This document shows, piece by piece, positions 42,434 through 52,911 of a DNA stretch of 64,000 bases. Source of the stretch: Diabrotica undecimpunctata. Its lineage: Eukaryota > Arthropoda > Insecta > Coleoptera > Chrysomelidae. The first letter of the stretch is position 1. Each line of letters starts with the position of its first letter. The position numbers were made by a program, and so were the translations under genes. The notes under the pieces were generated by a model. That model saw only the letters and a program-made list of their open reading frames with translations, was not told the DNA's origin and did not search any database. The DNA lies in the NCBI RefSeq assembly GCF_040954645.1, contig NC_092812.1, forward strand, positions 1,984,001 through 2,048,000, read 5' to 3'.

Positions 42434-43891
42434 GTGTCTTTAGTTTTTTCCCTTACCTCGTATATTAATCAGGTTAGTCGATCGTTAAAGATCGGCGATC
42501 GTCGAAAAACAGGAAATCGTTATCTAACCGGCAAAAATGATAAATTATTTATTGCTGTCGTCCGCATATGTACAAATTTACGATCTCTGATGCTCAAATA
42601 AAAATTACTAGGAAATATTCTGTCTAACGAAACAACATCCCGAAATCTTTGTAACCAATATTTTAATGTCTATCCTTTTTTTAATTAGCGCTGTATAAAG
42701 CGGAAAATTTACAAACTTACCGTTATTTATTTTAGTGGTTCCTCGTCGTTTGTCATTGTCGTGTTGCTTTTCCAAATAATGTTTTACAGAGGGCTCTGGT
42801 ACAGATTCATCTCACATGTCTCACCTTCTAAAATTATACATTTTTATTACTCATTTTGAAATTACTGCTTGTACTATTTACTATTATTGTAAGCATTTTA
42901 CTACATAATCACTTTTATTTTTAAAAAATACATCGCCTTTGTACCACACTAGCATCTGGACATTTTTTTTTAAAACTGTTTAAGAACTTTTTTCATGATT
43001 GTTAAAAAGAGACATATTAAGTAGCATATTTAACGAACTCAAATAGCAGCCTCTTAGCTTAGTATCTGTATATACTTCATTTATTTTAACACCTTGTTTA
43101 CAACACCCGTCCTAAGCTGCTGGTTTTGAGTTAACTGGTTGACCCTGAATAAGACTTTTTATGACGGTTATCGGTATACTATTCTGTAAGAAAAAAAAAA
43201 CAGAACTGTTTTAATTGCTCAATTACTTGACCATTTTTTCGAGATTTTTGACGGCGTGGATGCCATTATGTACATGTCTCTTCAAACTACGCTTTTCTAC
43301 GGAATAAAATACAATGTGGTAACGTTTTTTAACTTTCCTGCTTTTTTTTCCAAATATTGTTTAGTAGACAAACGATGCATTTTTATTACCTACCCTATTT
43401 ACCTACTACATATCACTATTGCACGAAATTACTTACCATTGTTTCTTCGTGTTAGGCTCCTACTTTTTACTGCCGTGGTTCCATGTAAACATTTAACTAT
43501 ATAAGCACTAAATACTGTATTTTTGCACATTTTTCCTATATTTTACACTAAATAATTAATTACCACCATGTTTTGTTTGAAAGACAGATGCTAACTACCA
43601 ACAAATAGACAGATCACGCTTGTGCGGTTTTCGATATCTTAGTTTGCTCAAATAAACGCGATAAAATACACACAACGCAAAAGTCTAGGGATATTTTTAT
43701 AAATAGACGTATTTTGTTTATCTGTAATTAACTTAAAAAAAGTAATACAAAATTTGTAGTTTAAATTGTTGTTTATTATATCAAAAACCATAAATTGCAA
43801 AAAAAACAGAAAATTGGAGCAAAAAAAATATATTGCAAATCACCCATGTTTCACATACCACCATAAAATGTCAAAAATACGAAATATAAAC
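42434..43891. other. AT-rich spacer, nothing recognised
   Basis: No coding signal. A short CGATCGTTAAAGATCGGCGATCG cluster lies near 42479-42501. The right part (about 43650-43890) is probably the non-coding end of the Tc1 element that follows. Confidence 0.35.
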
Positions 43892-44920
43892 TTAAAATAA
43901 AGTATGACCACCACGTTGGTTTATCACAGCTCTACATCTACTGTTCATGATCCGAATCAAATTGTTAATGTCTGCTTGAGGTAGTTGTGTCTATTGATCT
44001 CTCAGAAGCTCTTTTAATTGAAACTCATTGTAGATATTTCCCATATATGGAGTAATTCTTCGTTGGAGCATGTCCCATACATGCTCAATGTGATTCGAGT
44101 CCGGTGATTGTGCTGGCCACGGCAATATATCAATACCCTCGTTATCCAACCCGTTTGTTACAATATGCGCAACATGTGGTCGAGCGTTATCATGCATAAA
44201 GTAAAAATTTCCTCCAACAGCAGCAGCCAACGGGCGCAAAACAGGTTCAATAATAGTGTCCAAATATTGCTGACTTGTGAGAAAGCCACGTGGGAAAATG
44301 AGGTCAGTTCTTTCGTCAATCATGATTCCGCCACATACCATTAATGTACCGCCTCTGTATATATATACTTCTTGAAGATATCGTAATCGTTCTCCATTTC
44401 CGGGTCGTCTCCAAACTCTTGTCCGACGAGAATCTGGATGAAATCCATATCTAGACTCGTCACTAAACAAAACTCTGGCCCAGTCATTGTCAGTCCAATT
44501 CTGAAACTCTTGACACCAGGTTAATCTTGCAGCGCGATTGCCTCTAGATAGAGGTAGACATCTCAGTGATCGCTGACTATGAAGATTGGCTTTATGGAGA
44601 TGATTCCTCACAGTACTGCTGCTAATTGTTACATTATGTGCAAGCTGTAATTCATTAACCAGCTCGGGTGTTGTGATTGTTGGCTGCCTTCTGGCATTTA
44701 AAATTAAATATCGGTCTTGAGCGACGGTTGTAGAGCAACCACATCCTAGATGTTGCTCGGCTGGACTCCCAGTGTCTCTAAACTGACGCCACAAACGACT
44801 TACGACACTTTGGGAGACACCCAGCTGGTCAGCAACTTGATTTTGTCGGATACCAGCTTGAAGGAGGCCCACGGCTCTATTCATCTCGTCTAACGTTAAA
44901 TCGTCGTTGCATGGTTAATC
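43892..44920 (-). pseudogene. Tc1-type DD34E transposase with one in-frame stop
   Basis: Nearly complete transposase. A usual ATG start is at 44884, but the frame is open upstream to about 44920 (DDLTLDEMNRAVGLL), where a 19-bp tandem duplication GCATGGTTAATCGTCGTT obscures the true start. N-terminal paired HTH: QNQVADQLGVSQSVVSRLW. Catalytic residues: LFSDESRYGF (Asp), MHDNARPHVA (Asp), SPDSNHIEHVWDML (Glu), with 34 residues between the last two, hence DD34E. A TAG at 43991-43993 follows LLRDQ; the same frame then continues to a natural-looking end, INQRGGHTLF, at 43892. The inverted termini could not be fixed with confidence. Confidence 0.85.
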
Positions 44921-45069
44921 GTCGTTGCATGGTAAAAAGACAATATTTTTAACTCACCTATTAAGAAAAAATGGTATAAAGTGACTAAAATTAAAAATAA
45001 ACAAAACATAAAAATGTCGATTTTCTTTGTCCCTTAAAAAAAACATGCTAAAACACGTATTTCTATGTT

Positions 45070-45520
45070 AGTTTTACAATTTTTTTTTTGATAAGAAGTG
45101 TCTGTACCAACAATTATAGTACAAGCAAATGTATATGGTCATGAAATTTCTGTCATTGATATTGTCAAATTATTAAAATATCCTTTTGCGTTCTGTGTAT
45201 ATTATTTTAACATATTTATTTTTCAGATTTTGGGTGAATACGGTAATTCGTTTATGCGCTATGGTACTTCGAGTTTGCGGTTTTTCATATTCAACAGCCA
45301 AGTTTTTATAAAATTATGTTTTAAATATACATATCGACAACCTTGACGTTTATTGTAGAACAAGGTATATCGGAATTTTTTCGTAAATTACACACCGACG
45401 CTAATACAAATTATACACACAGATTTTGATACCTACGTCTTGTTTGCTTTTTTTTATATAGATTACTGTTAACAGATTTTAAGCGGCTATGTGGCTTACC
45501 AGTATGAGTTAGGGATGGGA
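45070..45520. other. AT-rich spacer, nothing recognised
   Basis: Only a chance ORF of 82 codons. Confidence 0.35.
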
Positions 45521-45524
45521 AAAA

Positions 45525-45665
45525 CCTACCGGTTTTAACCGAAAACCGGTTATTTTACTTCGCAATAATCGGTTTTATTGGTTGTTTTTTTGTCCCGGTT
45601 ATAACCGGTTTTTTATTTTTAAAGTAAAAACCGGTTATTAGGTTTTTACCTAATAACTTTTTTCG
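45525..45665. repeat. ACCGGTT-rich repeat, possible hAT-type terminus
   Basis: Starts TTAGGGATGGGAAAAACCTA, a hAT-like terminal style, followed by at least five ACCGGTT/AACCGGTT boxes in alternating orientation over 110 bp. No opposite end was found. Confidence 0.45.
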
Positions 45666-46559
45666 AGGGTGTAAATATAGTTAAAATAGTATGGTGACCA
45701 TTCTCTAGAAACATAAGACAGGATGCCACAAATAAAAGTAAGATATAAAATTCTATATGTGGGTACCGAAATATCTCGAGAATTTCTTGTGATAAAACCT
45801 AGATTGATTGTGATTTCATTACTAATGAAAAAATAGACGTATATTTGACGTTTTCCTTATCAAAACTGAATGTCACTTTAAAAAAACTACAATTCAATCT
45901 AATAAGTGTTAAAAACAAGCTCGTAAGTCGGTACTAGTTTCATACTATATTCGGCTTCTCTTTGCTAGTAGAACAACCTCATACTGTTCTTTTCGCACTA
46001 ATTATGCGTGCTATATACAGTTTTCAGATTACCACAACTGTATAGTATTTTTTTGCTACTAGCATTTATATATTAGCTTATTCTTAATGTAAGCTTAATT
46101 TATTCTAAACAAAAATGATTGAAAAACAAACAATTATAAAAAAACTATTATTTGTAATATTTGGAACATGAACATGTATTAAACCAGACTTGGAACATGG
46201 AAATTTGGTTAAAATTATAATTAATTGGACAATTGTTACAAACCATTATGTATTTCTGCATTTCCTGTAACAGAGTTCTCTGAGGGAATATTTACTTCAC
46301 TATTGTGAACAGTGTCGGCAAAAGAAGTTAAAGGCATTGTAATACTTTTATTAGAAGTAAATCAACAAATCAAAACAACTACATGGCACTATACTAACAC
46401 TTATTTTGCATTACTTACCTAGGTAAAAAAGTAAATACTGTTTACCTACAGAGAGAAAATTTACTTCTTGTAGTAATTAAATAAATAATAGTAATTTTTC
46501 ATGTTAGTAGTAAAAAAATCTATTTATTGCTCGAAACAATTAATTTATTTTGTATAGAT
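45666..46559. other. AT-rich spacer, nothing recognised
   Basis: No ORF or motif supported; the right edge may be the 3' UTR of the THAP gene. Confidence 0.35.
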
Positions 46560-47805
46560 TTATTTGAAATATTTTATAACTTGATTCTCAAGTTCATTTA
46601 TTTTTTGGGACAAACGGTAATTTTCATTTCTCAATTCCTTTACTTTTGATCTGAGAACTTCCTTCCTTGGAGTATGGAAAGATAGAAGTAAAGGTGTTTG
46701 AGTGCTCAATGTTGGAGAAAATTCTGACAGTGGTGAAGTTGATTTGTCTACATTATCTGTAAACAGAAAAAAATGTATTATACATAAGTCAATACTCTTG
46801 TAATAATAGAAAAAAGTCCAATTTAAAAATGTTATAATGTATTGTATATTTCTTTTGGAAAAAGAGTGCTAATTCTATCACTTGTTATGAATGAATCCTA
46901 TGAATGTTTACTACTAGTACTAAAATTCATATAACTTTTAACAACTTTTATTTTTAACTGTTTTTAAAAAATAGGATTATACATAGAGTGGATCAAACAG
47001 ACTAAATAACCATGTATAACCTGTAGAGCATTCTTAACTTTGATATATAATAACATAAGGAACACTATTTAAAATTGAAACATAGGTTTCAATAGTTTAG
47101 AAACCTCCTTTTAATTTTAATAACGTTTTGCACTTGATGTCTTATAATGAAACATTAATATCTGATATTAAAAATAAATATCTTTTTGGGATAACCAACA
47201 TATTTAAAACTTCATTGTCCAATGAATCACATATGATTTAAATAGCGTGGTTATATGCTAAATGGATTATATATAATCCATTCATGATTCAAATGTGATT
47301 CAAGAGTAGGTCATGATATTTAATATTAAAATTGGACATTGGACTTGGAGACTCTTCGTAGCTATTACATTTGGACAGTGACGTTTTAAAAATAATAGAT
47401 AAGTATTTACCAAAAAACAATAGAAAATAACTTACCTAAAAGTGAATATGAATGATCACGGTGATTGTCTGAGGATCCCTGCATACATGAAAAAATGGTA
47501 GGAACTGCAGTAGACTTAAGCCTGTTACGGAGATAATTTAAGAAACAATTGTCATCAAAATGTAGATGACAAAGTTGATAACATTTATGAAAAGCTGGAA
47601 GCTTTACATATAAATTCTCCCGTCCAGCAGCTCGTGCCCAGGTTTGTGCCCTGAAACAAATATATTTTAAGAATTTGAAAATTATTGAAAATTGACTAGA
47701 TAAAATGGATAAAAAATATTACTACGTGAAAATTTAATCATTATAGATTACAAAATTTAGCAAATTTGAGTTTTATGAACTTTCATAACAAAATAGAAAT
47801 ATCAT

Positions 47806-47892
<87 letters not shown>

Positions 47893-48137
47893 AATATATA
47901 TACAAAAGTAAGTACACAAATATTATTTTAATAGTTGTAGAGGTACAGCAAAAAGTAGGGGTCTTCAAAAATGAACCAGTCTTAAATCATTTAAACTTGT
48001 AATTTACGTTTATTAGTTACGGATATTGACAAAAGAAATACATACCTTTGAGGATCCTTGGGAAACGTAAAAAACGTACCTCCCGTCTTCGAACCTGAAT
48101 TTTTGCAAGTGTTCACAGCACAATGGTCTCCAGGCAT
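46560..48137 (-). CDS. THAP-domain protein, three exons, 167 aa
   Basis: Spliced gene on the minus strand. Exons: 48046-48137, 47436-47650, 46560-46756. All junctions are canonical (donors AG|GTATGT and AG|GTAAGT; acceptors TTTGTTTCAG and CTGTTTACAG) and the 504 coding bases stay in frame to a TAA. The THAP C2CH zinc finger starts at once: [15 protein letters not shown] (C6, C11), TFPKDPQR, W35, then CHLHF (C58, H61) and AVPTIF (79-84), the hallmark end of the domain. A Ser/Thr linker and a C-terminal leucine-zipper coiled coil (about 130-165, [19 protein letters not shown]) follow, as in many THAP proteins. THAP domains bind DNA, in the P-element transposase and in host regulators. No transposase domain is present. 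It may be host or transposon-derived. Confidence 0.8.
47812..47902. repeat. (TA)n tract in THAP intron 1
   Basis: About 90 bp of TA with a few imperfections, inside the 395-bp first intron. Confidence 0.95.
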
Positions 48138-48779
48138 AATGAAATTACAAATATCTCTTGGAAACGACAAAACTAATATAACTAATATATACCTACGTAT
48201 ATAATATACGAAGTTGAAATTGGATAATACAATTTAGTTCTAAAAAGAACTATTTTTAGACTTAATTAAACGAAAAATAAAACGACACAGAAATAAACAA
48301 ACAAATCACGAAACACGTCACATTAATACCAGTCAGATGTCACTAGCGGTGGGCCTGTTTTCAATATGGCGATATGGCCTGCGCTAAATGATACGCGTAC
48401 TTTTTCCCGCCTGTCGAGTGTCCATACTATTTTCTTTTTTATACTATGCTACCAATGTCAATGTCAATGTAGAAAATCCTATGGGGTAAAAAAAAATCTG
48501 TTGCCTGTAAAGTCGGTTTTACGGGCGAAGATTTTACGTGACAACGTCTTTTTCTCGGTAGAATATTTATTGATATGAATATTATTAAATTGCACAATAG
48601 GAACAAGGAATTGAATGAAAATAAGAATTGCACAAATTTTAACTATAGAAATATATTTTGTTTACTAAAACATTGTACATGTAAACTTAAACTTAACTAA
48701 TTTCTATTTGAGTGATTTTGTTGAGGATAGGACGATGATAGGAGAAATATGAAATGAAAGGAAGTGTTTCTGCTGTAAT
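48138..48779. other. Upstream region of the THAP gene
   Basis: Presumed 5' UTR and promoter region; no clear TATA or initiator could be assigned. A mildly GC-rich segment lies near 48340-48550. Confidence 0.35.
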
Positions 48780-49010
48780 GTGTCTTGAACGCCAAGAACG
48801 CTCGAGAAAGACAGAGACACAAGCACGCACCGATTCAACGCGCCTAATTCTCTAGTGCTGCGCGCGCAGCGGGCCGATCATGTTTGAGTGGGAGAGAGAC
48901 GCAAGGCATTCGCCGGTCCGGCGGGCCTCTCTCTCGTTCGGTGACTCATCGTAACAGACGTGAGCGGGCGTTACACTTTTTCATGAATGACTCCGAGCCA
49001 CAACCTAATT
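48780..49010. other. Unexplained GC-rich island
   Basis: Much more GC-rich than its surroundings: contains CTGCGCGCGCAGCGGGCCG, CGCCGGTCCGGCGGGCC and two GAGAGAGA/CTCTCTC clusters that can pair. No ORF. Could be a short repeat or a regulatory CpG-rich segment. Confidence 0.45.
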
Positions 49011-49223
49011 TAAGACGTTGTCACGTCAAAATATAGAAAAACTAAAAACGAATACTTTTATTTGATTATATTCTGCTTACAAATTAATATTATTCTAAAA
49101 CATTTACAAGTTTACATTAAGAAAGTATTTACTTTTTTTTTTCTTTTATTTAGAAAAAACATATAATCCACATCAACCACGAAGGGTTATTAGTGGAGTA
49201 ACGTACACAAAAGTTCATTTTAT

Positions 49224-52200
49224 TTACATTAAATATATGTATATAAACGTTATGTATTTATCTTTTAAATAATTTATTACATGGTCAGTGTTTATGGTTA
49301 AGGTGGTTTTGATGTCATCTGAGATTCCATATTTTCTTCTTGTTTCTTCGTGGTACTGGCAGTCAGTCAGAATATGCTTCACCGTCAATGGGAGAGAATA
49401 GTTTCTGCAGGTTGGAGAAGGTTCTTTGTTGATTAAGAATCTATGGGTCAGTGCAGTGTGTCCAATTCTTAGTCGGTTAATTATTACTTGATCCCTTCTA
49501 TTGGATGGATTATTCAAGATGGTCTTCACAAGGGGATAAATCTCATATAGTTTGGTTCCTGAATCTTTCCAGTAGTCTTGCCATATGTTCATACAGTGGT
49601 CTTTAATTAGGCTTTTAAGATCGGAGTAGGGGTAATTTCTTGATTTGGTTGTGTATTGTGAGTTTATTCGACTTGTGTTTGCTAGGTTGTCCACTTTCTC
49701 ATTTCCAGCTATTCCTACATGCGACGGTACCCAGATAAATGCTACTTCTTTTCGAGTTGATTGGATTACATTTATCTCATTTTTTATAGCCCGAAATATT
49801 GGATTTGTAGGGTATATTTGTTTTACACCTAATAGAGCATTTAATGAGTCAGTGATAATGACACATTTATTCTCACTACGCGTTTTGAAGAAAATTAAGG
49901 CTTCCAAAATGGCTGTGGTCTCGCCTGTGAGGATGCAGCAATTTGTAGGTATGGATATAGTGTGAGTAGTGTATTTACAGTAGTATGCAGCAGCATGTCC
50001 GTCATGAGCTTTAGAGGCATCACTGAAAATTTGGAGATGCTTAGGATAATGAGATATCACTTCGGAGTACAAGTGTTTAATGAAAATCGGATTTGTAGTT
50101 GATTTGGGGTATTTTGTGAGGGTTAAATCAATGGTAAGTGGTTGGATTATCCATGGAGGAAAATTTACACTGACTTGTAGAGATCGATTTAGCTTATCCA
50201 TATCAAAGTTAGAAGATTTTATTCGTTCTATAAGGGGAGTACTATTTTTAGTTGGTTTTGTAGAACCAATATTCGGATGGCAAATTTGGGAGAATACTGG
50301 ATGTTGTTTCTCTGCTGATATTTTCCCTATATAGTTTAGGGATAGTTGTTGGCGTCTAATATATAGAGGTGGTTCTCTCGCTAAAACTTGTAAGCTACTA
50401 ATAGGACTAGTTCTGAAGGCACCCAGTGCTAATCTCAAAGCTGTAGATTGTATGCTATTTAGTTTTTTTAAAGCAGTTTTGCTTGCAGCACCGTAAGATA
50501 TGCAACCGTAATCTAATTTACTTCTAATAAATGATTTGTAAAGGTTAATTAATGTTTTACAGTCGGCACCCCAAAATTTATTAGATAAAATTTTAAGTAT
50601 GTTTAACCGGTTTTGGCATGCTTGTTGTAATTTATTAATATGCACATTCCAATTTAATTTTTTATCGAAAGTTAGGCCTAAAAAACTTACTTCTGTTGAC
50701 TGTTTTATAGGTAAATCATTTAATCTTAAATTAATTGTATGGTGAGTGTTATTTTTACTAAAAATTACGTATTGAGTTTTTTCTGCAGAAAAATTGAATC
50801 CGGTTTGTAATGCCCAATTTTGAAGTCGATTTAACATAAGTTGTAATATATTTCTTGCTGAAACTAGGTTATTAGATTTGGTGTAAATAACAATATCATC
50901 CGCGTAAATGCTAGCTTTAATAGGAGCTCTGATTACATTTATGATGCTATTAAAAGCCACTAAAAATAGGGTTGGACTTAAAATGGATCCTTGAGGGATT
51001 CCATTATCTAGCGTTTTTGGAGAACTTATGATTCCATTTATTCTAACTTGTATAGAACGATTACTTAAAAATTTTTTTATAAAAGCAAGCATGTTACCTT
51101 GAATTCCATAATTATTAAGTGTTGCTAATATAGAGTGTTTCCATGTCCTATCAAAAGCCTGGGTTATGTCAAAAAAGATTGCAATCAACTTCTGATTGTT
51201 TGCAAAGGCTTCATTGATTGAGGTTTGCAGTGAAATATGATTATCTAATGTAGACCGTCCCTTGCGAAAACCCCTCTGAAATGGGGTAAGGAGATCTTTT
51301 GTTTCTAAATACCATGTTAGACGGAGATTTAGAATTTTTTCCAGTATTTTGCACATGCTGCATGTAAGAGAAATAGGACGGTACGATGAGGGTATATCTT
51401 TGGGTTTATTGGGTTTAATAATGGGAATAGTTATTGACTGAGACCAGAGTTTTGGAAATTTATGATTTAAAAAACAGGTATTGAATAAATCTAACAATAT
51501 TATTTTTGCTCTGAAAGGTAGGTGTTTTATGAATATTGGTGGAATATCATCATGCCCTGGGGATGTGTTTTTGGAGTTAACAATAGAGTATTCTAGTTCT
51601 TGAAGAGTTATGGTAGCATTTAATGGATCACCAGATTCCTTATCAACGATTTCGAATGATTCTATATTTTGCTTATGTAATAAGAATTCCGGCGTTACAT
51701 TTTGGTCGCTAGAATTTTCTTGGTAAACTTCGGCTAAGGTTTCACCAATAGCTTTTTTACAGGTGATGATCTCATTATTATATGTTAGTGCATTGATATG
51801 CCTAAAGGAGTTGGTACCTTTAAGTTTCCGAATTTTAGACCAAATAACCTGTGAAGGTGTTGATGAATTTATGGACGATACGTAGTCTTTCCAAGTATCT
51901 TTTTTGCTTTTTTTCATAAGATATCTTGATTCAGCTCTGAGTTTTTTAAAATTAAGTAAGTTTTCGTCTGTATTATGTTTTTTAAGTTTATTAAAGGCAT
52001 GTTTACAAGATGAGAGTGCTTTTGCAATTTCACTATTCCACCAAGGTACGGGTTGCCTTTTACAGGGTTTTGTCTTTCCTATATTTTCTAAAGCTGCTTC
52101 TATAATAATATTATTTAAAGAGGTGATATCATAGTTTATATCATTGGTTAAATGGAAGTTTTCAAGTTTATTATTGATATAGGATTGATAGGATGCCCAA

Positions 52201-52904
52201 TTTGCATTTTTTAATTTCCAGGACTGATATATTGGGAAATCAAGGGGATGAATGTGATCTGATGTTATAGAAATTGGAAAGTGGTCACTATTATATAATG
52301 AGTTCAAAGTGTTCCATGACAATGTAGTTGAGAGTGATTGACTGCATAAGGATATATCAATGGCGGAAAATGAACCGTTATAAGAATTAAATCTAGTTGG
52401 ATTCCCTGTATTAAGTAACAATAAATCAGAACAATCAATTAGGTTTTTCAATAAGTTACCGTATTTATCAGTTTTGTGACTTCCCCATGCCGGGTGGTGG
52501 CAGTTCATATCTCCTAAAATTAATTTAGGATGTGGAATTTGGTCTATAAGATTATTTAATTCGTGCATATCTAGATTACTAGGGTGTGGTAAATAAATGT
52601 TACATATGTTAATCTTTTTATGATAGGTAATAGAGACTGCTACAGCTTCAAGACTAGTACTTAGCGCGATCGGTTTAGCTTCCAAATCAGTTCTGGTGAA
52701 AATAGCTACTCCACCACTAGCTTGTTGAGCTATTCGATTTTTATTAAAACATTGAAAATTTTTTAAATTTATGTTATTTTGTTTAAAGTGGGTTTCTTGA
52801 AGACAAAGAATTAAAGGGGAAAGCTCGCCGATTAGTAGTTTTAACTGTTCATAATGGGTATAAAACCCATTTATGTTCCATTGCACTATAAATGAATTAG
52901 TCAT
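49224..52904 (-). CDS. I-type LINE ORF2: endonuclease, RT, RNase H
   Basis: 1226 uninterrupted codons starting MTNSFIVQWNINGFYTHYEQ. APE endonuclease: LCLQETHFKQ, LGDMNCHHPAWGSHKTD, YNSDHFPISI. RT: SYRPISLTCSMCKILEKI, RGFRKGRSTLDNHIS, FFDITQAFDRTW, GIPQGSILSPTLF, IYADDIVIYTKSNN. RNase H: IFSDASKAHDGHAAAY, LTGETTAILEALIFF, ITDSLNALLGV, WVPSHVGIAGNEKVDNLA. C-terminal CCHC is altered: CRNYSLPLTVKHILTDC has Tyr where the second Cys is expected (copy 1 has C-x2-C). The start follows the ORF1 stop by only a few bases, suggesting termination-reinitiation. All polymerase and nuclease residues are present. Confidence 0.9.
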   Translation of the reverse strand: MTNSFIVQWNINGFYTHYEQLKLLIGELSPLILCLQETHFKQNNINLKNFQCFNKNRIAQQASGGVAIFTRTDLEAKPIALSTSLEAVAVSITYHKKINICNIYLPHPSNLDMHELNNLIDQIPHPKLILGDMNCHHPAWGSHKTDKYGNLLKNLIDCSDLLLLNTGNPTRFNSYNGSFSAIDISLCSQSLSTTLSWNTLNSLYNSDHFPISITSDHIHPLDFPIYQSWKLKNANWASYQSYINNKLENFHLTNDINYDITSLNNIIIEAALENIGKTKPCKRQPVPWWNSEIAKALSSCKHAFNKLKKHNTDENLLNFKKLRAESRYLMKKSKKDTWKDYVSSINSSTPSQVIWSKIRKLKGTNSFRHINALTYNNEIITCKKAIGETLAEVYQENSSDQNVTPEFLLHKQNIESFEIVDKESGDPLNATITLQELEYSIVNSKNTSPGHDDIPPIFIKHLPFRAKIILLDLFNTCFLNHKFPKLWSQSITIPIIKPNKPKDIPSSYRPISLTCSMCKILEKILNLRLTWYLETKDLLTPFQRGFRKGRSTLDNHISLQTSINEAFANNQKLIAIFFDITQAFDRTWKHSILATLNNYGIQGNMLAFIKKFLSNRSIQVRINGIISSPKTLDNGIPQGSILSPTLFLVAFNSIINVIRAPIKASIYADDIVIYTKSNNLVSARNILQLMLNRLQNWALQTGFNFSAEKTQYVIFSKNNTHHTINLRLNDLPIKQSTEVSFLGLTFDKKLNWNVHINKLQQACQNRLNILKILSNKFWGADCKTLINLYKSFIRSKLDYGCISYGAASKTALKKLNSIQSTALRLALGAFRTSPISSLQVLAREPPLYIRRQQLSLNYIGKISAEKQHPVFSQICHPNIGSTKPTKNSTPLIERIKSSNFDMDKLNRSLQVSVNFPPWIIQPLTIDLTLTKYPKSTTNPIFIKHLYSEVISHYPKHLQIFSDASKAHDGHAAAYYCKYTTHTISIPTNCCILTGETTAILEALIFFKTRSENKCVIITDSLNALLGVKQIYPTNPIFRAIKNEINVIQSTRKEVAFIWVPSHVGIAGNEKVDNLANTSRINSQYTTKSRNYPYSDLKSLIKDHCMNIWQDYWKDSGTKLYEIYPLVKTILNNPSNRRDQVIINRLRIGHTALTHRFLINKEPSPTCRNYSLPLTVKHILTDCQYHEETRRKYGISDDIKTTLTINTDHVINYLKDKYITFIYIYLM

Positions 52905-52911
52905 CCGTTAA

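Noticed and set aside
43650..45060. Inverted termini for the Tc1 element
   Set aside because: Candidate ends near 43680 and 45040 share only weak, AT-rich similarity.
47766..48002. ORFs rich in IYIYIY on both strands (also at 30414 and 39100)
   Set aside because: Translations of (TA)n arrays, not proteins.
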